Assembly (NCBI RefSeq): GCF_024227715.1 | Contig: NZ_CP100448.1 | Span: forward strand, 620,001-684,000 | Source of the DNA: Halomarina litorea | GTDB lineage: Archaea > Halobacteriota > Halobacteria > Halobacteriales > Haloarculaceae | DNA: 64,000 nucleotides | Reading direction: 5' to 3' | Shown: one piece after another, positions 36,850 through 45,580 of the stretch | Numbering within the stretch: position 1 is the first letter of the stretch | How the letters are laid out: each line of letters begins with the position of its first letter | The notes under the pieces: generated by a model | Database searches by the model: none | Told to the model about the DNA's origin: nothing | Seen by the model: the letters and a program-made list of their open reading frames with translations, nothing else | Program-made: the position numbers and the translations under genes

Positions 36850-37187
36850 GGGACGCCGGGTCACTCGCCGGTGGCTCCCTCGACTCCGGAGGTCACCGCT
36901 AGGGCCGTGTCTCCCTACGGGGAATCGCCAATCGTGGGGGGAACCGAGTCGTGAGCGCCGCGTGGGATACCGAACTCTCGGAGGAGTGTGCCGGCTCCTG
37001 TCTCGGAACGAGGATCTAGCGGAACGAAACGGGCAGGAAGGGGGTGGAACCACGGTCGCTCACCGCGCGAGACGCCCCACGTCTCACTGGCTTCCGCTCG
37101 CTTCACTCGCGGGAACTCCGTTCGCTCCCTGCTTCAAATCCCGCCCGGGTCAGTGATTCGTCTCTCACTTCGTTCGAGACAGAATCA
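36850..37187. other. 338-bp gene-free stretch with short inverted repeats
   Basis: No credible gene. It contains GAGACG/CGTCTC (6-bp hairpin, ~37070-37086) and an imperfect long hairpin GTGATTCGTCTC... GAGACAGAATCAC (37153-37188) whose arm touches the tRNA-Arg 3' end. The 16-mer CGCTCGCTTCACTCGC (37095-37110) recurs exactly at 39755-39770. CTTCAAATCCCGCCCGGG (37130-37147) looks like a tRNA T-arm and 3' acceptor remnant on the plus strand. Confidence 0.5.
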
Positions 37188-37260
37188 CGAGCTCGACGGG
37201 ATTTGAACCCGCGACATCTTGGTCCGGAACCAAGCACTCTGTCCACTGAGCTACGAGCCC
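37188..37260 (-). tRNA. tRNA-Arg(CCG)
   Basis: Read on the minus strand from 37260, the 73-nt sequence folds as a full cloverleaf. The acceptor stem GGGCTCG pairs with CGAGCTC (one G-U pair) and the discriminator is G. The anticodon stem CTTGG/CCAAG encloses TTCCGGA, giving anticodon CCG for arginine. The T-arm is GCGGG-TTCAAAT-CCCGT (one G-U pair). No intron and no encoded CCA. A TATA box stands at 37285-37292. Confidence 0.93.
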
Positions 37261-37284
37261 TTGCCCACAGGTATCCGAGCGAGC

Positions 37285-37292
37285 GGTATAAC
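37285..37292 (-). promoter_or_regulatory. tRNA-Arg TATA box
   Basis: GTTATACC on the minus strand lies 25-32 nt upstream of the tRNA 5' end, the usual distance for archaeal tRNA promoters. Confidence 0.6.
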
Positions 37293-37306
37293 GGTTGTCG
37301 TTCGGT

Positions 37307-38797
37307 TCAGTCCTCGGCCGCAACGGTCCCGCCGGCGGGCGACTCCTCGACGACCGTCTCCTTCCACGTCCCGCGGAGGAACCACGCGCCGGCGGCGATG
37401 GCCCCGACGACGTTGCCGAGGGCCATCCCGGTCCAGAGGCCCGTCGGACCCCACTCGGCGACGAACGCGAGGTAGGCGACGGTCGGGACGCGGCCGACCC
37501 AGAGGGCGACCAGCGAGAACGCGAGGGCGGTCTTCGTGTTGCCCGCGCCGCGGTACGCCCCGAGGAGGACCTGCAGGACGCCGATGAAGGCGAACTCGAC
37601 GGTCCGGATGCGGAGGTACTCCGTCCCGTGGCGGATGGTCTCGACGGCGTCCTGCGTCCCGGTGGTCATGAACACCGAGACGATGGGTTCGGCGAACAGG
37701 TAGGCGACGACGGCGACGACGAGCATCACGCTCGCGCCGACGCCCGCCGCGAGGCCCACCGCGCGCTCCGCGCGGTCGGGCTTGCGCGCCCCGAGGTTCT
37801 GACCGACCATGGTGTTGGTCGCCCGGCCGAGTCCCATCGCGGGGAGGAACACGAGCGAGATGAGGCGGTTGCCGAGGCCGTACGCCGCCACCACCGGCGT
37901 GGTGAACGTGACGACCATCGCGGTGAGGGTGATCATCGCCAGCGCACTCGTCGACTGTTCGAGGGCGCTCGGCGTGCCGATGGAGACGATCTTGCGAATC
38001 GTCTCGCCGTCGGGCCACAGGTGGGCCAGTTCGACGTCCGGGCCGAGGTCCGTCCAGAAGATGAGATAGAGGCCGACGGCAGTGGCGACGACCCGCGAGA
38101 GGAGCGTCGCGAGCGCCGCACCTTCGACGCCCGACCCGACGTACCCCGTCGCGGCGAACAGCGACGCCTGCAGACCGCCGAGGCCGAGCATGGCGAACAG
38201 CGGGTTCCCGTCGAACCCGAAGATGAGGACGGGGTCGAGCAGGACGTTGAGCGTCACCGACAGCACCATCACGAGCATCGGCGTGCGGGTGTCGCCGTAG
38301 CCGCGCATCAGCGCGGAGAAGACGAAGAAGCCGAACAGGAACGGCGTCCCGAGGAAGAACACCTCCATGTAGTCGGCCGCCAGCGGCACGACCTCCCTCG
38401 CGGTCTCGGGGTCGGTCGGCAACACGCCGAGCATCGGCCCCGTCGCCACGTACCCCAGCGCGCCCAGCACTATCGCCAAGAGCGTGACGAACGAGAGCGT
38501 CTGTCCGGCCACCTTGCCGGCCGACTCGCCGCCGCCCGCGCCGGTGTACTGCGCGACCAGCGTGCTCCCCGCCACGGTGAAGCCGCCGCCGACCGACAGC
38601 AGGAGGAAGATGAGCGGGAAGGCGAGGCTCATCGCGCCGACGGCGGCCGCCGAGTAGCGGCCGAGCCAGAGGGTGTCGGCGAGGTTGTACGCCACCTGAA
38701 GGAGTTCGGTGACGACGATGGGCCAGGCGAGGGCGAACAGCGGCCTCGCTAGCCCGCCCTCCGTGATACTACTCTCTGTGGGACCGGAACTGCTCAC
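37307..38797 (-). CDS. MATE-family efflux transporter
   Basis: The product is 496 aa with twelve predicted helices in two similar bundles, the MATE layout. Start motif PLFALAWPIVVTELLQVAYN and the loop LADTLWLGRYSAAAVGAMSL are typical. MRGYGDTRTPMLVMVLSVTL matches the conserved R-G-x-G-D-x-x-T/P loop, and QNLGARKPDRAERAVGLAAG is the matching loop of the second half. Exports organic cations or drugs with Na+ or H+ antiport; the substrate is unknown. Same strand as tRNA-Arg. Confidence 0.93.
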   Translation of the reverse strand: MSSSGPTESSITEGGLARPLFALAWPIVVTELLQVAYNLADTLWLGRYSAAAVGAMSLAFPLIFLLLSVGGGFTVAGSTLVAQYTGAGGGESAGKVAGQTLSFVTLLAIVLGALGYVATGPMLGVLPTDPETAREVVPLAADYMEVFFLGTPFLFGFFVFSALMRGYGDTRTPMLVMVLSVTLNVLLDPVLIFGFDGNPLFAMLGLGGLQASLFAATGYVGSGVEGAALATLLSRVVATAVGLYLIFWTDLGPDVELAHLWPDGETIRKIVSIGTPSALEQSTSALAMITLTAMVVTFTTPVVAAYGLGNRLISLVFLPAMGLGRATNTMVGQNLGARKPDRAERAVGLAAGVGASVMLVVAVVAYLFAEPIVSVFMTTGTQDAVETIRHGTEYLRIRTVEFAFIGVLQVLLGAYRGAGNTKTALAFSLVALWVGRVPTVAYLAFVAEWGPTGLWTGMALGNVVGAIAAGAWFLRGTWKETVVEESPAGGTVAAED

Positions 38798-38933
38798 TGC
38801 GGGGACTCACCGTCTCTGAGAAGGCGACTGGGGTACTATAGGCCTACTGTGAGTGTGTGTCGCGTGGGCGTGCCGGACGCGAGCGTCGGGGACGGTCGGA
38901 ACCCCCGAAGAACGAAAGAGCGGAGGTGACCGG

Positions 38934-39524
38934 TTACGGGCTCTCGCCCGTCTCGATGGAGAAGTCGGAGATGGGGTAGGCGACGCAGGTGAGCGTGTAG
39001 CCCTCCGACATCTCCTCGTCGCCGAGCATCTCGTTCGTGTGGTGTTTGATGTAGTCCTCGGAGTGGCCGCCGTCCGTGATGTGGCCGGCACAGGAGATAC
39101 ACTGGCCCTGCCGGCAGGCGTAGGGCAGGTCCCAGCCCTCGTCCTCACCGGCGTCGAGCACCGTCTCGTTCTCCTTGATTTCGATGGTTTGGCCCTCCTT
39201 CACGAACTCTATCTCGAAGGTCTCGGCCTCGTCGTCCGGGATAGCCGACGGGTCGTCGTCGTCCGCCGCCTCGGCCTCGCCCTCTTCCAGTTCGCCACCC
39301 GCTTCGCCCCCGGCGGCGACCGCACCCGCGGCGGCAGCGCCGCCGCCGATGGAGCGGTTCATCGGCTCGGGGAAGTCCGTCTCGGGGACCGTCGCGGCAC
39401 GCCGTTCGAGGAGTTTCTCGGAGATGTCCTCGGCCGGCTGCCACTCGGTCCCCCGGGAGAAGTGCAGCGCGACCACGATGAGAACGAGCGTGGCCCCGAC
39501 GCTGATTCCCAGTACGTCTACCAT
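38934..39524 (-). CDS. Membrane-anchored halophilic [2Fe-2S] ferredoxin
   Basis: The product is 196 aa. One N-terminal helix (residues ~3-21) anchors it. A Gly/Ala- and Asp/Glu-rich linker (58-100) follows, then a plant-type [2Fe-2S] domain. The cluster ligands are Cys137, Cys142 and Cys145 (YACRQGQCISCAGHI) and Cys180 (TLTCVAYP). The acidic insert between them (DGGHSEDYIKHHTNEMLGDE) is a halophile trait. The membrane anchor suggests coupling to a respiratory or membrane reductase. Start at 39524 gives the anchor; longer frames are not convincing. Upstream lies a hairpin-rich gap. Confidence 0.9.
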   Translation of the reverse strand: MVDVLGISVGATLVLIVVALHFSRGTEWQPAEDISEKLLERRAATVPETDFPEPMNRSIGGGAAAAGAVAAGGEAGGELEEGEAEAADDDDPSAIPDDEAETFEIEFVKEGQTIEIKENETVLDAGEDEGWDLPYACRQGQCISCAGHITDGGHSEDYIKHHTNEMLGDEEMSEGYTLTCVAYPISDFSIETGESP

Positions 39525-39847
39525 GCTGAGCGGTTGGGAAGGGTGGCATAACAGCGTTGTGATTACCCCGCCCCACGTTTTGCTGCACTCGCGGGCGGGC
39601 GGCACGCTTCGCGTTCGCTCAGCGGTCGCCCGCCGGCTCGCTGGCAAAACCTGCATTGCGAGACGCTCCGCGTCTCGCAGGCACCCAGAACCGCGGAGCG
39701 GTTCTGAGAGGACGAAAAACCTCGTCGTTCCCTTCGGTCACTCCTCGGCCCGCTCGCTCGCTTCACTCGCTCGCGGCGGGTCGTAGGTGAAGAACCGCCC
39801 CGCCGACCGCGACCGACCGCCTCCGCACCGCGCCGAACTGTCTTCGT
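39525..39847. other. 323-bp gene-free stretch with three strong hairpins
   Basis: No gene is visible. Hairpin A is nested: GTTTTGC/GCAAAAC (39577-39583, 39644-39650) around GCGGGCG/CGCCCGC (39591-39597, 39627-39633). Hairpin B has 10-bp arms TGCGAGACGC/GCGTCTCGCA (39657-39679, loop TCC). Hairpin C has 9-bp arms CAGAACCGC/GCGGTTCTG (39686-39706, loop GGA). After them comes the repeated 16-mer CGCTCGCTTCACTCGC (39755-39770). Confidence 0.6.
39657..39706. repeat. Pair of palindromic repeats with CGCGGAGCG-type core
   Basis: Two adjacent hairpins, 39657-39679 and 39686-39706. The first has core CGCTCCGCG, the second CGCGGAGCG, which are reverse complements of each other. Hairpin 2 shares CAGAAC/GTTCTG arms with the hairpin inside the SDR gene at 25285-25307. 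Confidence 0.7.
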
Positions 39848-40753
39848 CTACTCCTCCATCCGTGGCACTTCGTGGCGACCGAACCCGTACCGGAGTCGGT
39901 TTGCGAGGCGGCGCGAGAAGCGCCCCTCGTCGGGCGAGCGAGAGCCGAACCGTTCGGCGAGGGCGGCGTAGATGAGTGGGAGGGGCACCTCCTGTTCGAG
40001 GGCCTCTTGGACCGTCCACGTGCCCGTCGAGCCACCCTCGATTCGGTCGGCGACGGTGCCCAGCGAGGACCCCTCCTCGCGGAACGCCTCCTCACAGAGT
40101 TCGAGGAGCCACGACCGGATGACCGCGCCGTTGTTCCACGTCCGGGCGACCGCTTCGAGGTCGAGGTCGTAGCGGCCCTCGTGGAGCAGTTCGAAGCCCT
40201 CGCCGTAGGCCTGCATGAGGGCGTACTCGACGCCGTTGTGGACCATCTTCACGTAGTGGCCCGACCCGGCGGGACCCATCCGGTCGTGGCCGTCGGGACC
40301 GGTGGCAACGGCGTCGAACACGGGCACGAGTTCGTCGTAGGCCCACTCGGGACCGCCGACCATCAGCGAGAAGCCCTCCTCAGCGCTGGCGGGACCGCCC
40401 GAGGTGCCGCAGTCGAGGTAGGCCACCTCGCAGGACTCGGCGCGGCGCGTCGAGTCCTCGAAGTGGGAGTTGCCGCCGTCGACGACCACGTCGTCCGCGT
40501 CGAGGTGGGGTGCGAGTTCGTCGAGGGCGGCGTCCACGGCGTCGCCAGCCGGGACCATGAGCCAGACGCGCTTCTCCTCGCCCAGTTCGTCGGCCAGTTC
40601 GGGAAGCGAGAGCGCAGGCGTCGCACCCGCCTCCGCGGCCGAGTCGACGGCCGACTCGTCCACGTCGAAGGCCACCACGTCGTGGCCGGCGTCCATGGCG
40701 CGGTCGGCGACGATACGCCCCATCCGTCCGAGACCGACGACTCCCAGTTGCAT
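39848..40753 (-). CDS. gnd: 6-phosphogluconate dehydrogenase (decarboxylating)
   Basis: The product is 301 aa, the short (GndB-like) form known in archaea and some bacteria. The NAD(P) motif GLGRMGRIVADRAM is at the N-terminus. The substrate-binding motifs are VVDGGNSHFEDSTRRA, DCGTSGGPASAEEGFSLMVG and SGHYVKMVHNGVEYALMQAY, which holds the catalytic Lys. It converts 6-phosphogluconate to ribulose 5-phosphate with NAD(P)+, giving pentoses. Start at 40753 gives the clean MQLGVVGLGRMG. It is divergent from the next gene, 108 bp apart. Confidence 0.92.
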   Translation of the reverse strand: MQLGVVGLGRMGRIVADRAMDAGHDVVAFDVDESAVDSAAEAGATPALSLPELADELGEEKRVWLMVPAGDAVDAALDELAPHLDADDVVVDGGNSHFEDSTRRAESCEVAYLDCGTSGGPASAEEGFSLMVGGPEWAYDELVPVFDAVATGPDGHDRMGPAGSGHYVKMVHNGVEYALMQAYGEGFELLHEGRYDLDLEAVARTWNNGAVIRSWLLELCEEAFREEGSSLGTVADRIEGGSTGTWTVQEALEQEVPLPLIYAALAERFGSRSPDEGRFSRRLANRLRYGFGRHEVPRMEE

Positions 40754-40861
40754 ACCCGCGAGTCCGGGTGCGGGGAGGTAGTGGTTGTGGTTCCGCCCGC
40801 CTGTGAGGGCCGGGATACCACGTTCCGGAAGGTTGATTTGAGGAGATTTACTCTCGGAAGC

Positions 40862-41254
40862 ATGGACTACGCGGACAACATGTGCGCCATCGTCACGGAT
40901 CACGCCGGGGACCTGGTTCGCTACTTCGTCCGGGTGGACCCCGACACTCGGGAACAGGACCTGCTCCACCTCAGGGCAGACCTGAGGTGGACCGACCACC
41001 GCCGGGCGGAGGTCGACTCCGAACTCCTCGAACTGGTCGCCAAGGAGGCCTACGAGTCGAAGATGGACGCAACGAACGTCACCCAGATAATCAAGGTCGC
41101 CGACACCAAGGTGCTGTTCACCGGGTTCATCGAGGAGGAGGTGGTCGTCGCCGCGTTCGACCGGGGCATCTTCGGCGTACTTTCCGGCATCGTCACGGAG
41201 TTCCGCGAGTACATGCTGGCGAACGACATCGAGTTCACCGAACTGAGCCTCTGA
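40862..41254 (+). CDS. Conserved haloarchaeal protein, unknown (DUF7522-like)
   Basis: The product is 130 aa, soluble, acidic and alpha/beta. It opens MDYADNMCAIVTDHAGDLVR and contains ATNVTQIIKVADTKVLFTGF and VVVAAFDRGIFGVLSGIVTE. The pattern helix-strand-strand-helix resembles a small sensor or regulator. No metal or nucleotide motif is visible. I recall a haloarchaeal family of this size but have no function for it. It is followed by the valS leader. Confidence 0.7.
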   Translation: MDYADNMCAIVTDHAGDLVRYFVRVDPDTREQDLLHLRADLRWTDHRRAEVDSELLELVAKEAYESKMDATNVTQIIKVADTKVLFTGFIEEEVVVAAFDRGIFGVLSGIVTEFREYMLANDIEFTELSL

Positions 41255-41272
41255 CGGCGACCGAGGACACGA

Positions 41273-41366
41273 AGATTTATCCTATCCACTCGATTACGCT
41301 CTCCTATGTACCGGTCGCCAGTAGTACGTGTGTAAGCTCCTTCTCTCAGAGCACCGCAGGCGACCG
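41273..41366 (+). promoter_or_regulatory. valS promoter and structured leader
   Basis: AGATTTAT (41273-41280) is a likely TATA box. Transcription would start near 41300-41305, leaving ~90 nt before the valS ATG. That leader has perfect 8-bp arms CGGTCGCC (41312-41319) and GGCGACCG (41359-41366), able to close a hairpin. Leaders of this length are unusual in haloarchaea. Confidence 0.4.
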
Positions 41367-41392
41367 ACCGCATCCAGCAGATTCAGTAGACC

Positions 41393-44020
41393 ATGACCGA
41401 CCTACCGGACGAGTACGACCCGGACCGTATCGAGCGCAAGTGGCGAGACGAGTGGCGCGACAGCGACCTCTACGCCTACACCGACGACGAGGACCGCCCC
41501 GACTACGTCATCGACACGCCGCCGCCGTACCCCACCGGCGACTTCCACATCGGGAGCGCGCTGGGGTGGTGTTACATGGACTTCGCCGCCCGCTACCACC
41601 GACTCAAGGGCGACGACGTCCTCTTCCCGCAGGGGTGGGACTGCCACGGCCTCCCGACCGAGGTCAAGGTCGAGGAGAACCACGGCATCAACCGCCACGA
41701 CGTCTCCCGCGAGGAGTTCCGGGACCTGTGCATCGAGCACACCGAAGACCAGATCGACTCCATGCGCGAGACGATGGACGTCCTCGGCTTCTCGCAGGAC
41801 TGGAACCACGAGTTCCGCACGATGGACCCCGAGTACTGGGGGGAGACCCAGCGCTCGTTCGTCCGGATGGCCGACTCCGACTACGTCTATCGCGACGAAC
41901 ACCCCGTCAACTGGTGTCCGCGCTGTGAGACGGCCATCGCGGACGCCGAAGTCGAGAACATCGACCGCGAGGGCACCCTCCACTACGTCACCTTCGAGGG
42001 CGTCGGGAACGACGACATCGAGATCGCGACGACCCGCCCCGAACTGCTCGCGGCCTGCGTCGGGATGGCCGTCGACCCCGACGACGAACGCTACGCGGAC
42101 CGAATCGGCGACACCTTCGAGGTGCCCCTGTTCGGCCAGGAGGTCGAACTGCTCGCCGACGACGACGTCGACGGCGACTTCGGGACGGGCGCGGTGATGA
42201 TCTGTACGTTCGGCGACAAACAGGACGTGACGTGGTGGGCCGAGTACGACCTCGACCTGCGCGCGGTGTTCACCGAGGACGGCCGCCTCAACGACCTCGC
42301 CGACGAGTACGCCGGTCTCACCGTCGACGAGGCCAAGAAGCAAATCGCCGCCGACCTCGAATCGGAGGGCTACCTCAACGACACCGAACCACTCGAACAG
42401 TCCGTCGGCGCCTGCTGGCGGTGTGACACCCCCATCGAGATTCTCTCGAAGGAACAGTGGTTCGTCCGGGTCGACCAGGACGAGATCCTCAGCTACGCCC
42501 GGGAGGTCGAGTGGATCCCCGAGCACATGTACACCCGACTGGAGGAGTGGACCGAGGGGATGGACTGGGACTGGGTCATCTCCCGCCAGCGCGTGTTCGC
42601 CACCCCCATCCCGGCGTGGTTCTGTGGTGACTGCGGCGAACCGTACATCGCACGCGAGGACGACCTGCCCGTCGAACCCACCGAGGAGGACCCCGAAGTC
42701 GGCGAGTGTCCCGAGTGCGGTGGCGACCGCTGGCACGGCGAGACGGACGTCATGGACACGTGGATGGATTCCTCCATCAGCGCGATGTACGTCAACGGCT
42801 GGCCCGACGAGGCGTTCTCGCCCGTCCAGTTGCGCGAACAGGGCCACGACATCATCCGGACGTGGGCGTTCTACACCATCCTCCGGACCGCGGCGCTCGA
42901 AGAGGAGATTCCGTGGGAGGAGGCGTTGGTCAACGGGATGGTCTTCGGCGACGACGGCTACAAGATGTCGAAGTCGCGGGACAACTCCGTCGCGCCCGAG
43001 GAGGCCGTCTCCGAGTACTCCGCCGACGCCTTCCGGCAGGCGATGGCCCTCGGCGGCCAGCCCGGTGCCGACATCCAGTTCCAGTGGAAGGAGGTCAAGT
43101 CGGCCTCCCGCCTGCTGACGAAGCTCTGGAACATCACGAAGTTCGCCGCCGGCCACGTCGACGAGCGGACTCCCGAGGTCGAGGACCCGGCGTACCGCGA
43201 CGCCGACGCGTGGATTCTCGCACGGTCGGCACAGGTCGCGAACGACGTGCAGAGCCACATGGACGAGTACCGCTTCGACGCCGCCCTCCGCGAGATTCGG
43301 GAGTTCGTCTGGCACGACCTCGCCGACGACTACCTCGAACTCATCAAGGGGCGCCTCTACGAAGGTCGCCCGGGCGAGCGCAACGCGGCGCGACACGCGC
43401 TGTTCACCGTCCTGACGGCGTCGCTCCGCATGCTCTCGCCGTTCGCGCCCTTCCTCACCGAGGAGGCCTACTCGGCGCTCCCCGGCACCGAGGGGAGCGT
43501 CCACGTCGCCGGGTGGCCGGCGACCGAGTTCGACGCGGACGGGGCGGACGTCCGCGGCCAACTCGTCGCCGACGTCGCCAGTCGCATCCGCGGGTGGAAG
43601 TCCGAGCAGGGGATGGCGCTCAACGCCGAACTCGAACGCGTCGAGGTGTTCCCCGACGAGGCCGACCGCGCACTCGACACGTACGACCTCTCCGGGGCCG
43701 TCAACGCCCCGGTGTACGTCGAGACGGGCCGTCCGAACGTCGAGATGGTCCCGGTCGGCGTCGACCCCGACCACGCGACCATCGGCCCCGAGTTCCGCGA
43801 CCGGGCGGGGGCGGTCATCGCGGCGCTCGAATCGACGGACCCGGGCGAACTGAAGGCCCAGAAGGACATGGCCGACGAACTCGAACTGGACGTCGACGGC
43901 GAGACGGTCTCGCTCGACACGGACGCTTTCGACGTCCTCGAAGAACAGCGTGCGGCCAGCGGCGAGGAGGTCGTCGTCCTCGAACTGGACGACGCGACGG
44001 TCCTCATCTACGAGGGCTGA
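41393..44020 (+). CDS. valS: Valyl-tRNA synthetase
   Basis: The product is 875 aa, typical for archaeal ValS. The catalytic site holds the HIGH motif as HIGS (residues 52-55) in [14 protein letters not shown], and KMSKS (~524-528) in [14 protein letters not shown]. Zinc knuckles appear at CPRCETA and CGDCGEPY...CPECGGD. The editing domain and [20 protein letters not shown] fit ValS rather than IleS, which has a different tail. It charges tRNA-Val. A leader of ~90 nt precedes it. Confidence 0.95.
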   Translation: MTDLPDEYDPDRIERKWRDEWRDSDLYAYTDDEDRPDYVIDTPPPYPTGDFHIGSALGWCYMDFAARYHRLKGDDVLFPQGWDCHGLPTEVKVEENHGINRHDVSREEFRDLCIEHTEDQIDSMRETMDVLGFSQDWNHEFRTMDPEYWGETQRSFVRMADSDYVYRDEHPVNWCPRCETAIADAEVENIDREGTLHYVTFEGVGNDDIEIATTRPELLAACVGMAVDPDDERYADRIGDTFEVPLFGQEVELLADDDVDGDFGTGAVMICTFGDKQDVTWWAEYDLDLRAVFTEDGRLNDLADEYAGLTVDEAKKQIAADLESEGYLNDTEPLEQSVGACWRCDTPIEILSKEQWFVRVDQDEILSYAREVEWIPEHMYTRLEEWTEGMDWDWVISRQRVFATPIPAWFCGDCGEPYIAREDDLPVEPTEEDPEVGECPECGGDRWHGETDVMDTWMDSSISAMYVNGWPDEAFSPVQLREQGHDIIRTWAFYTILRTAALEEEIPWEEALVNGMVFGDDGYKMSKSRDNSVAPEEAVSEYSADAFRQAMALGGQPGADIQFQWKEVKSASRLLTKLWNITKFAAGHVDERTPEVEDPAYRDADAWILARSAQVANDVQSHMDEYRFDAALREIREFVWHDLADDYLELIKGRLYEGRPGERNAARHALFTVLTASLRMLSPFAPFLTEEAYSALPGTEGSVHVAGWPATEFDADGADVRGQLVADVASRIRGWKSEQGMALNAELERVEVFPDEADRALDTYDLSGAVNAPVYVETGRPNVEMVPVGVDPDHATIGPEFRDRAGAVIAALESTDPGELKAQKDMADELELDVDGETVSLDTDAFDVLEEQRAASGEEVVVLELDDATVLIYEG

Positions 44021-44084
44021 CCGGCACTGTCGGTACTCCACGCGACACCGACCCCTCTTTGTGGCTCCCCGTCCGCCTCCGGGT

Positions 44085-45191
44085 ATGGACGAGCGCATCC
44101 ACGAACACGCACGCATCCTCGTCGAGTGGAGCGCCCGCATCGAGGCGGGCGACGACGTGGTCGTACAGGTCGACGAGGACGCACACGAACTGGGCGTCGC
44201 GGTCGCCGCCCAACTCGGCGAGAAGGGCGCGAACCCCGTCACCGTCTATCGCTCCGGCGAGATGGAGCGGTCGTACCTCTCCTCCCACGACGGCGAGTTC
44301 GACCAGGACCCCGACCACGCGCTCTCGCTGTACGAGAACGCCGACAGCGTCCTCTCGCTTCGTGGGGGGCGCAACACGAGCGCCATGGCCGACGTGGACG
44401 GTGACATCCGGCAGGCGTACTCGAAGGCCCGCATGGGCGTCCACGAGGCCCGCCTCGACACCGACTGGGTGGCGACGGTCCACCCCAACCGCTCGCTGGC
44501 CCAGCAGGCCGGCATGGCTTTCGAGGAGTACCAGGAGTTCGCGTACGCGGCCATCCTCCGTGACTGGGAGTCCCTGGCCGAGGAGATGCAGCGGATGAAG
44601 GAGATCCTCGACGCGGGCAGCGAAGTCCGACTCGTCAAGGAGAGTACGGATATCACGATGTCCATCGAGGACCGCATCGCGGTCAACAGCGCCGCGAGCG
44701 TCGCCTACGACAGCCACAACCTCCCCTCCGGGGAGGTGTTCACGGCCCCCTACGACACCGAGGGGACGGTGCTGTTCGACGTGCCGATGACGCTCAACGG
44801 CAGGCACGTCCGGAACGCACGCCTCACCTTCGAGGACGGCGAGGTGGTCGACTACGCGGCGGAGGCCGGCGAGGCCGCACTCGCGGAGGTCCTCGACACC
44901 GACGAGGGGGCCCGGCGGCTCGGCGAACTCGGCGTCGGGATGAACCGCGGCATCGACCGGTTCACGGACAACATCCTCTTCGACGAGAAGATGGGCGACA
45001 CCGTCCACCTCGCGCTCGGTCGGTCGTACGACTCGAACGTCCCCGAGGGCGAGACGGGCAACGACTCGGCGGTTCACGTCGACCTCATCACGGATGTGAG
45101 CGGGGACTCGCGCATGGAGGTAGACGGTGAGGTCGTCCAGCGGAACGGTCGGTTCCGGTGGGAGGTGGGGTTCTCCGAGAGCGAGAGCTGA
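44085..45191 (+). CDS. Aminopeptidase, M29 family
   Basis: The product is 368 aa, the usual length for thermophilic-type aminopeptidase (M29, AmpS). Family motifs are NLPSGEVFTAPYDTEGTVLF (first metal Glu), then GARRLGELGVGMNRGIDRFT, ILFDEKMGDTVHLALGRSYD (Glu, His) and VHVDLITD (Asp). It frees N-terminal residues from peptides in the cytoplasm. ATG at 44085 starts MDERIHEHARILVEWS. It follows valS by 64 bp on the same strand. Confidence 0.9.
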   Translation: MDERIHEHARILVEWSARIEAGDDVVVQVDEDAHELGVAVAAQLGEKGANPVTVYRSGEMERSYLSSHDGEFDQDPDHALSLYENADSVLSLRGGRNTSAMADVDGDIRQAYSKARMGVHEARLDTDWVATVHPNRSLAQQAGMAFEEYQEFAYAAILRDWESLAEEMQRMKEILDAGSEVRLVKESTDITMSIEDRIAVNSAASVAYDSHNLPSGEVFTAPYDTEGTVLFDVPMTLNGRHVRNARLTFEDGEVVDYAAEAGEAALAEVLDTDEGARRLGELGVGMNRGIDRFTDNILFDEKMGDTVHLALGRSYDSNVPEGETGNDSAVHVDLITDVSGDSRMEVDGEVVQRNGRFRWEVGFSESES

Positions 45192-45580
45192 GCGAGCATC
45201 GCGGTCCGACTGGGTTGGAACGGAGCGGCCCGCGAGCAGGGAGTGCCTCCGAACCCCGGCCGACGCGGTCGCTCTCGACCGCCAGAGCACCACGACGGGG
45301 CTTAGCGCTTTTCGCTCCGACACTCGAAGCACGACGGTGCCCTCCAGTTGAAGGAGAACGCGCGAATCTCCACGCTCTCCTCGCCGCCGAACTAGGGCGA
45401 AAGCGAACAGGCGACGCCACCGCTCTCCACGGGGAGTGGCGTCGCACACCCGCTCCGTTCCCCGTGGCGGCTCTCAGACCACGGGGTGTGTGGTCCCGTC
45501 ACGCTACTTGAGGGCTCGGAGCGATGGAGCCGTCGCTCCGGGTGGGATGAAAGAACGAGAGAAGCGCTGTTGCGGACGTT
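45192..45580. other. 389-bp gene-free region with three perfect hairpins; possible structured RNA or mobile-element remnant
   Basis: No intact gene. Hairpin 1: GCGACGCCAC/GTGGCGTCGC (10 bp; 45411-45420 and 45436-45445). Hairpin 2: GACCAC/GTGGTC (6 bp; 45477-45482, 45490-45495). Hairpin 3: CGGAGCGA/TCGCTCCG (8 bp; 45517-45524, 45533-45540). In addition AGCGCTTTTCGC (45304-45315) could pair with GGCGAAAGCG near 45396. The plus frame starting at 45192 is open for ~130 codons except two TAG stops (45303, 45393), and contains protein-like stretches such as WNGAAREQGVPPNPG. It may be a decayed coding tail, for example of a transposon. Confidence 0.45.

Noticed and set aside
37749-37775. Perfect hairpin with CGCTCCGCG core (arms ACCGCGCG/CGCGCGGT) in the MATE gene
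   Set aside because: It encodes PDRAERAV, a normal loop of MATE proteins, so the palindrome is explained by codon choice and not by the repeat family at 39657.
45192-45580. RNase P RNA or SRP 7S RNA
   Set aside because: None of the conserved sequence blocks of either RNA could be found, despite the strong hairpins.
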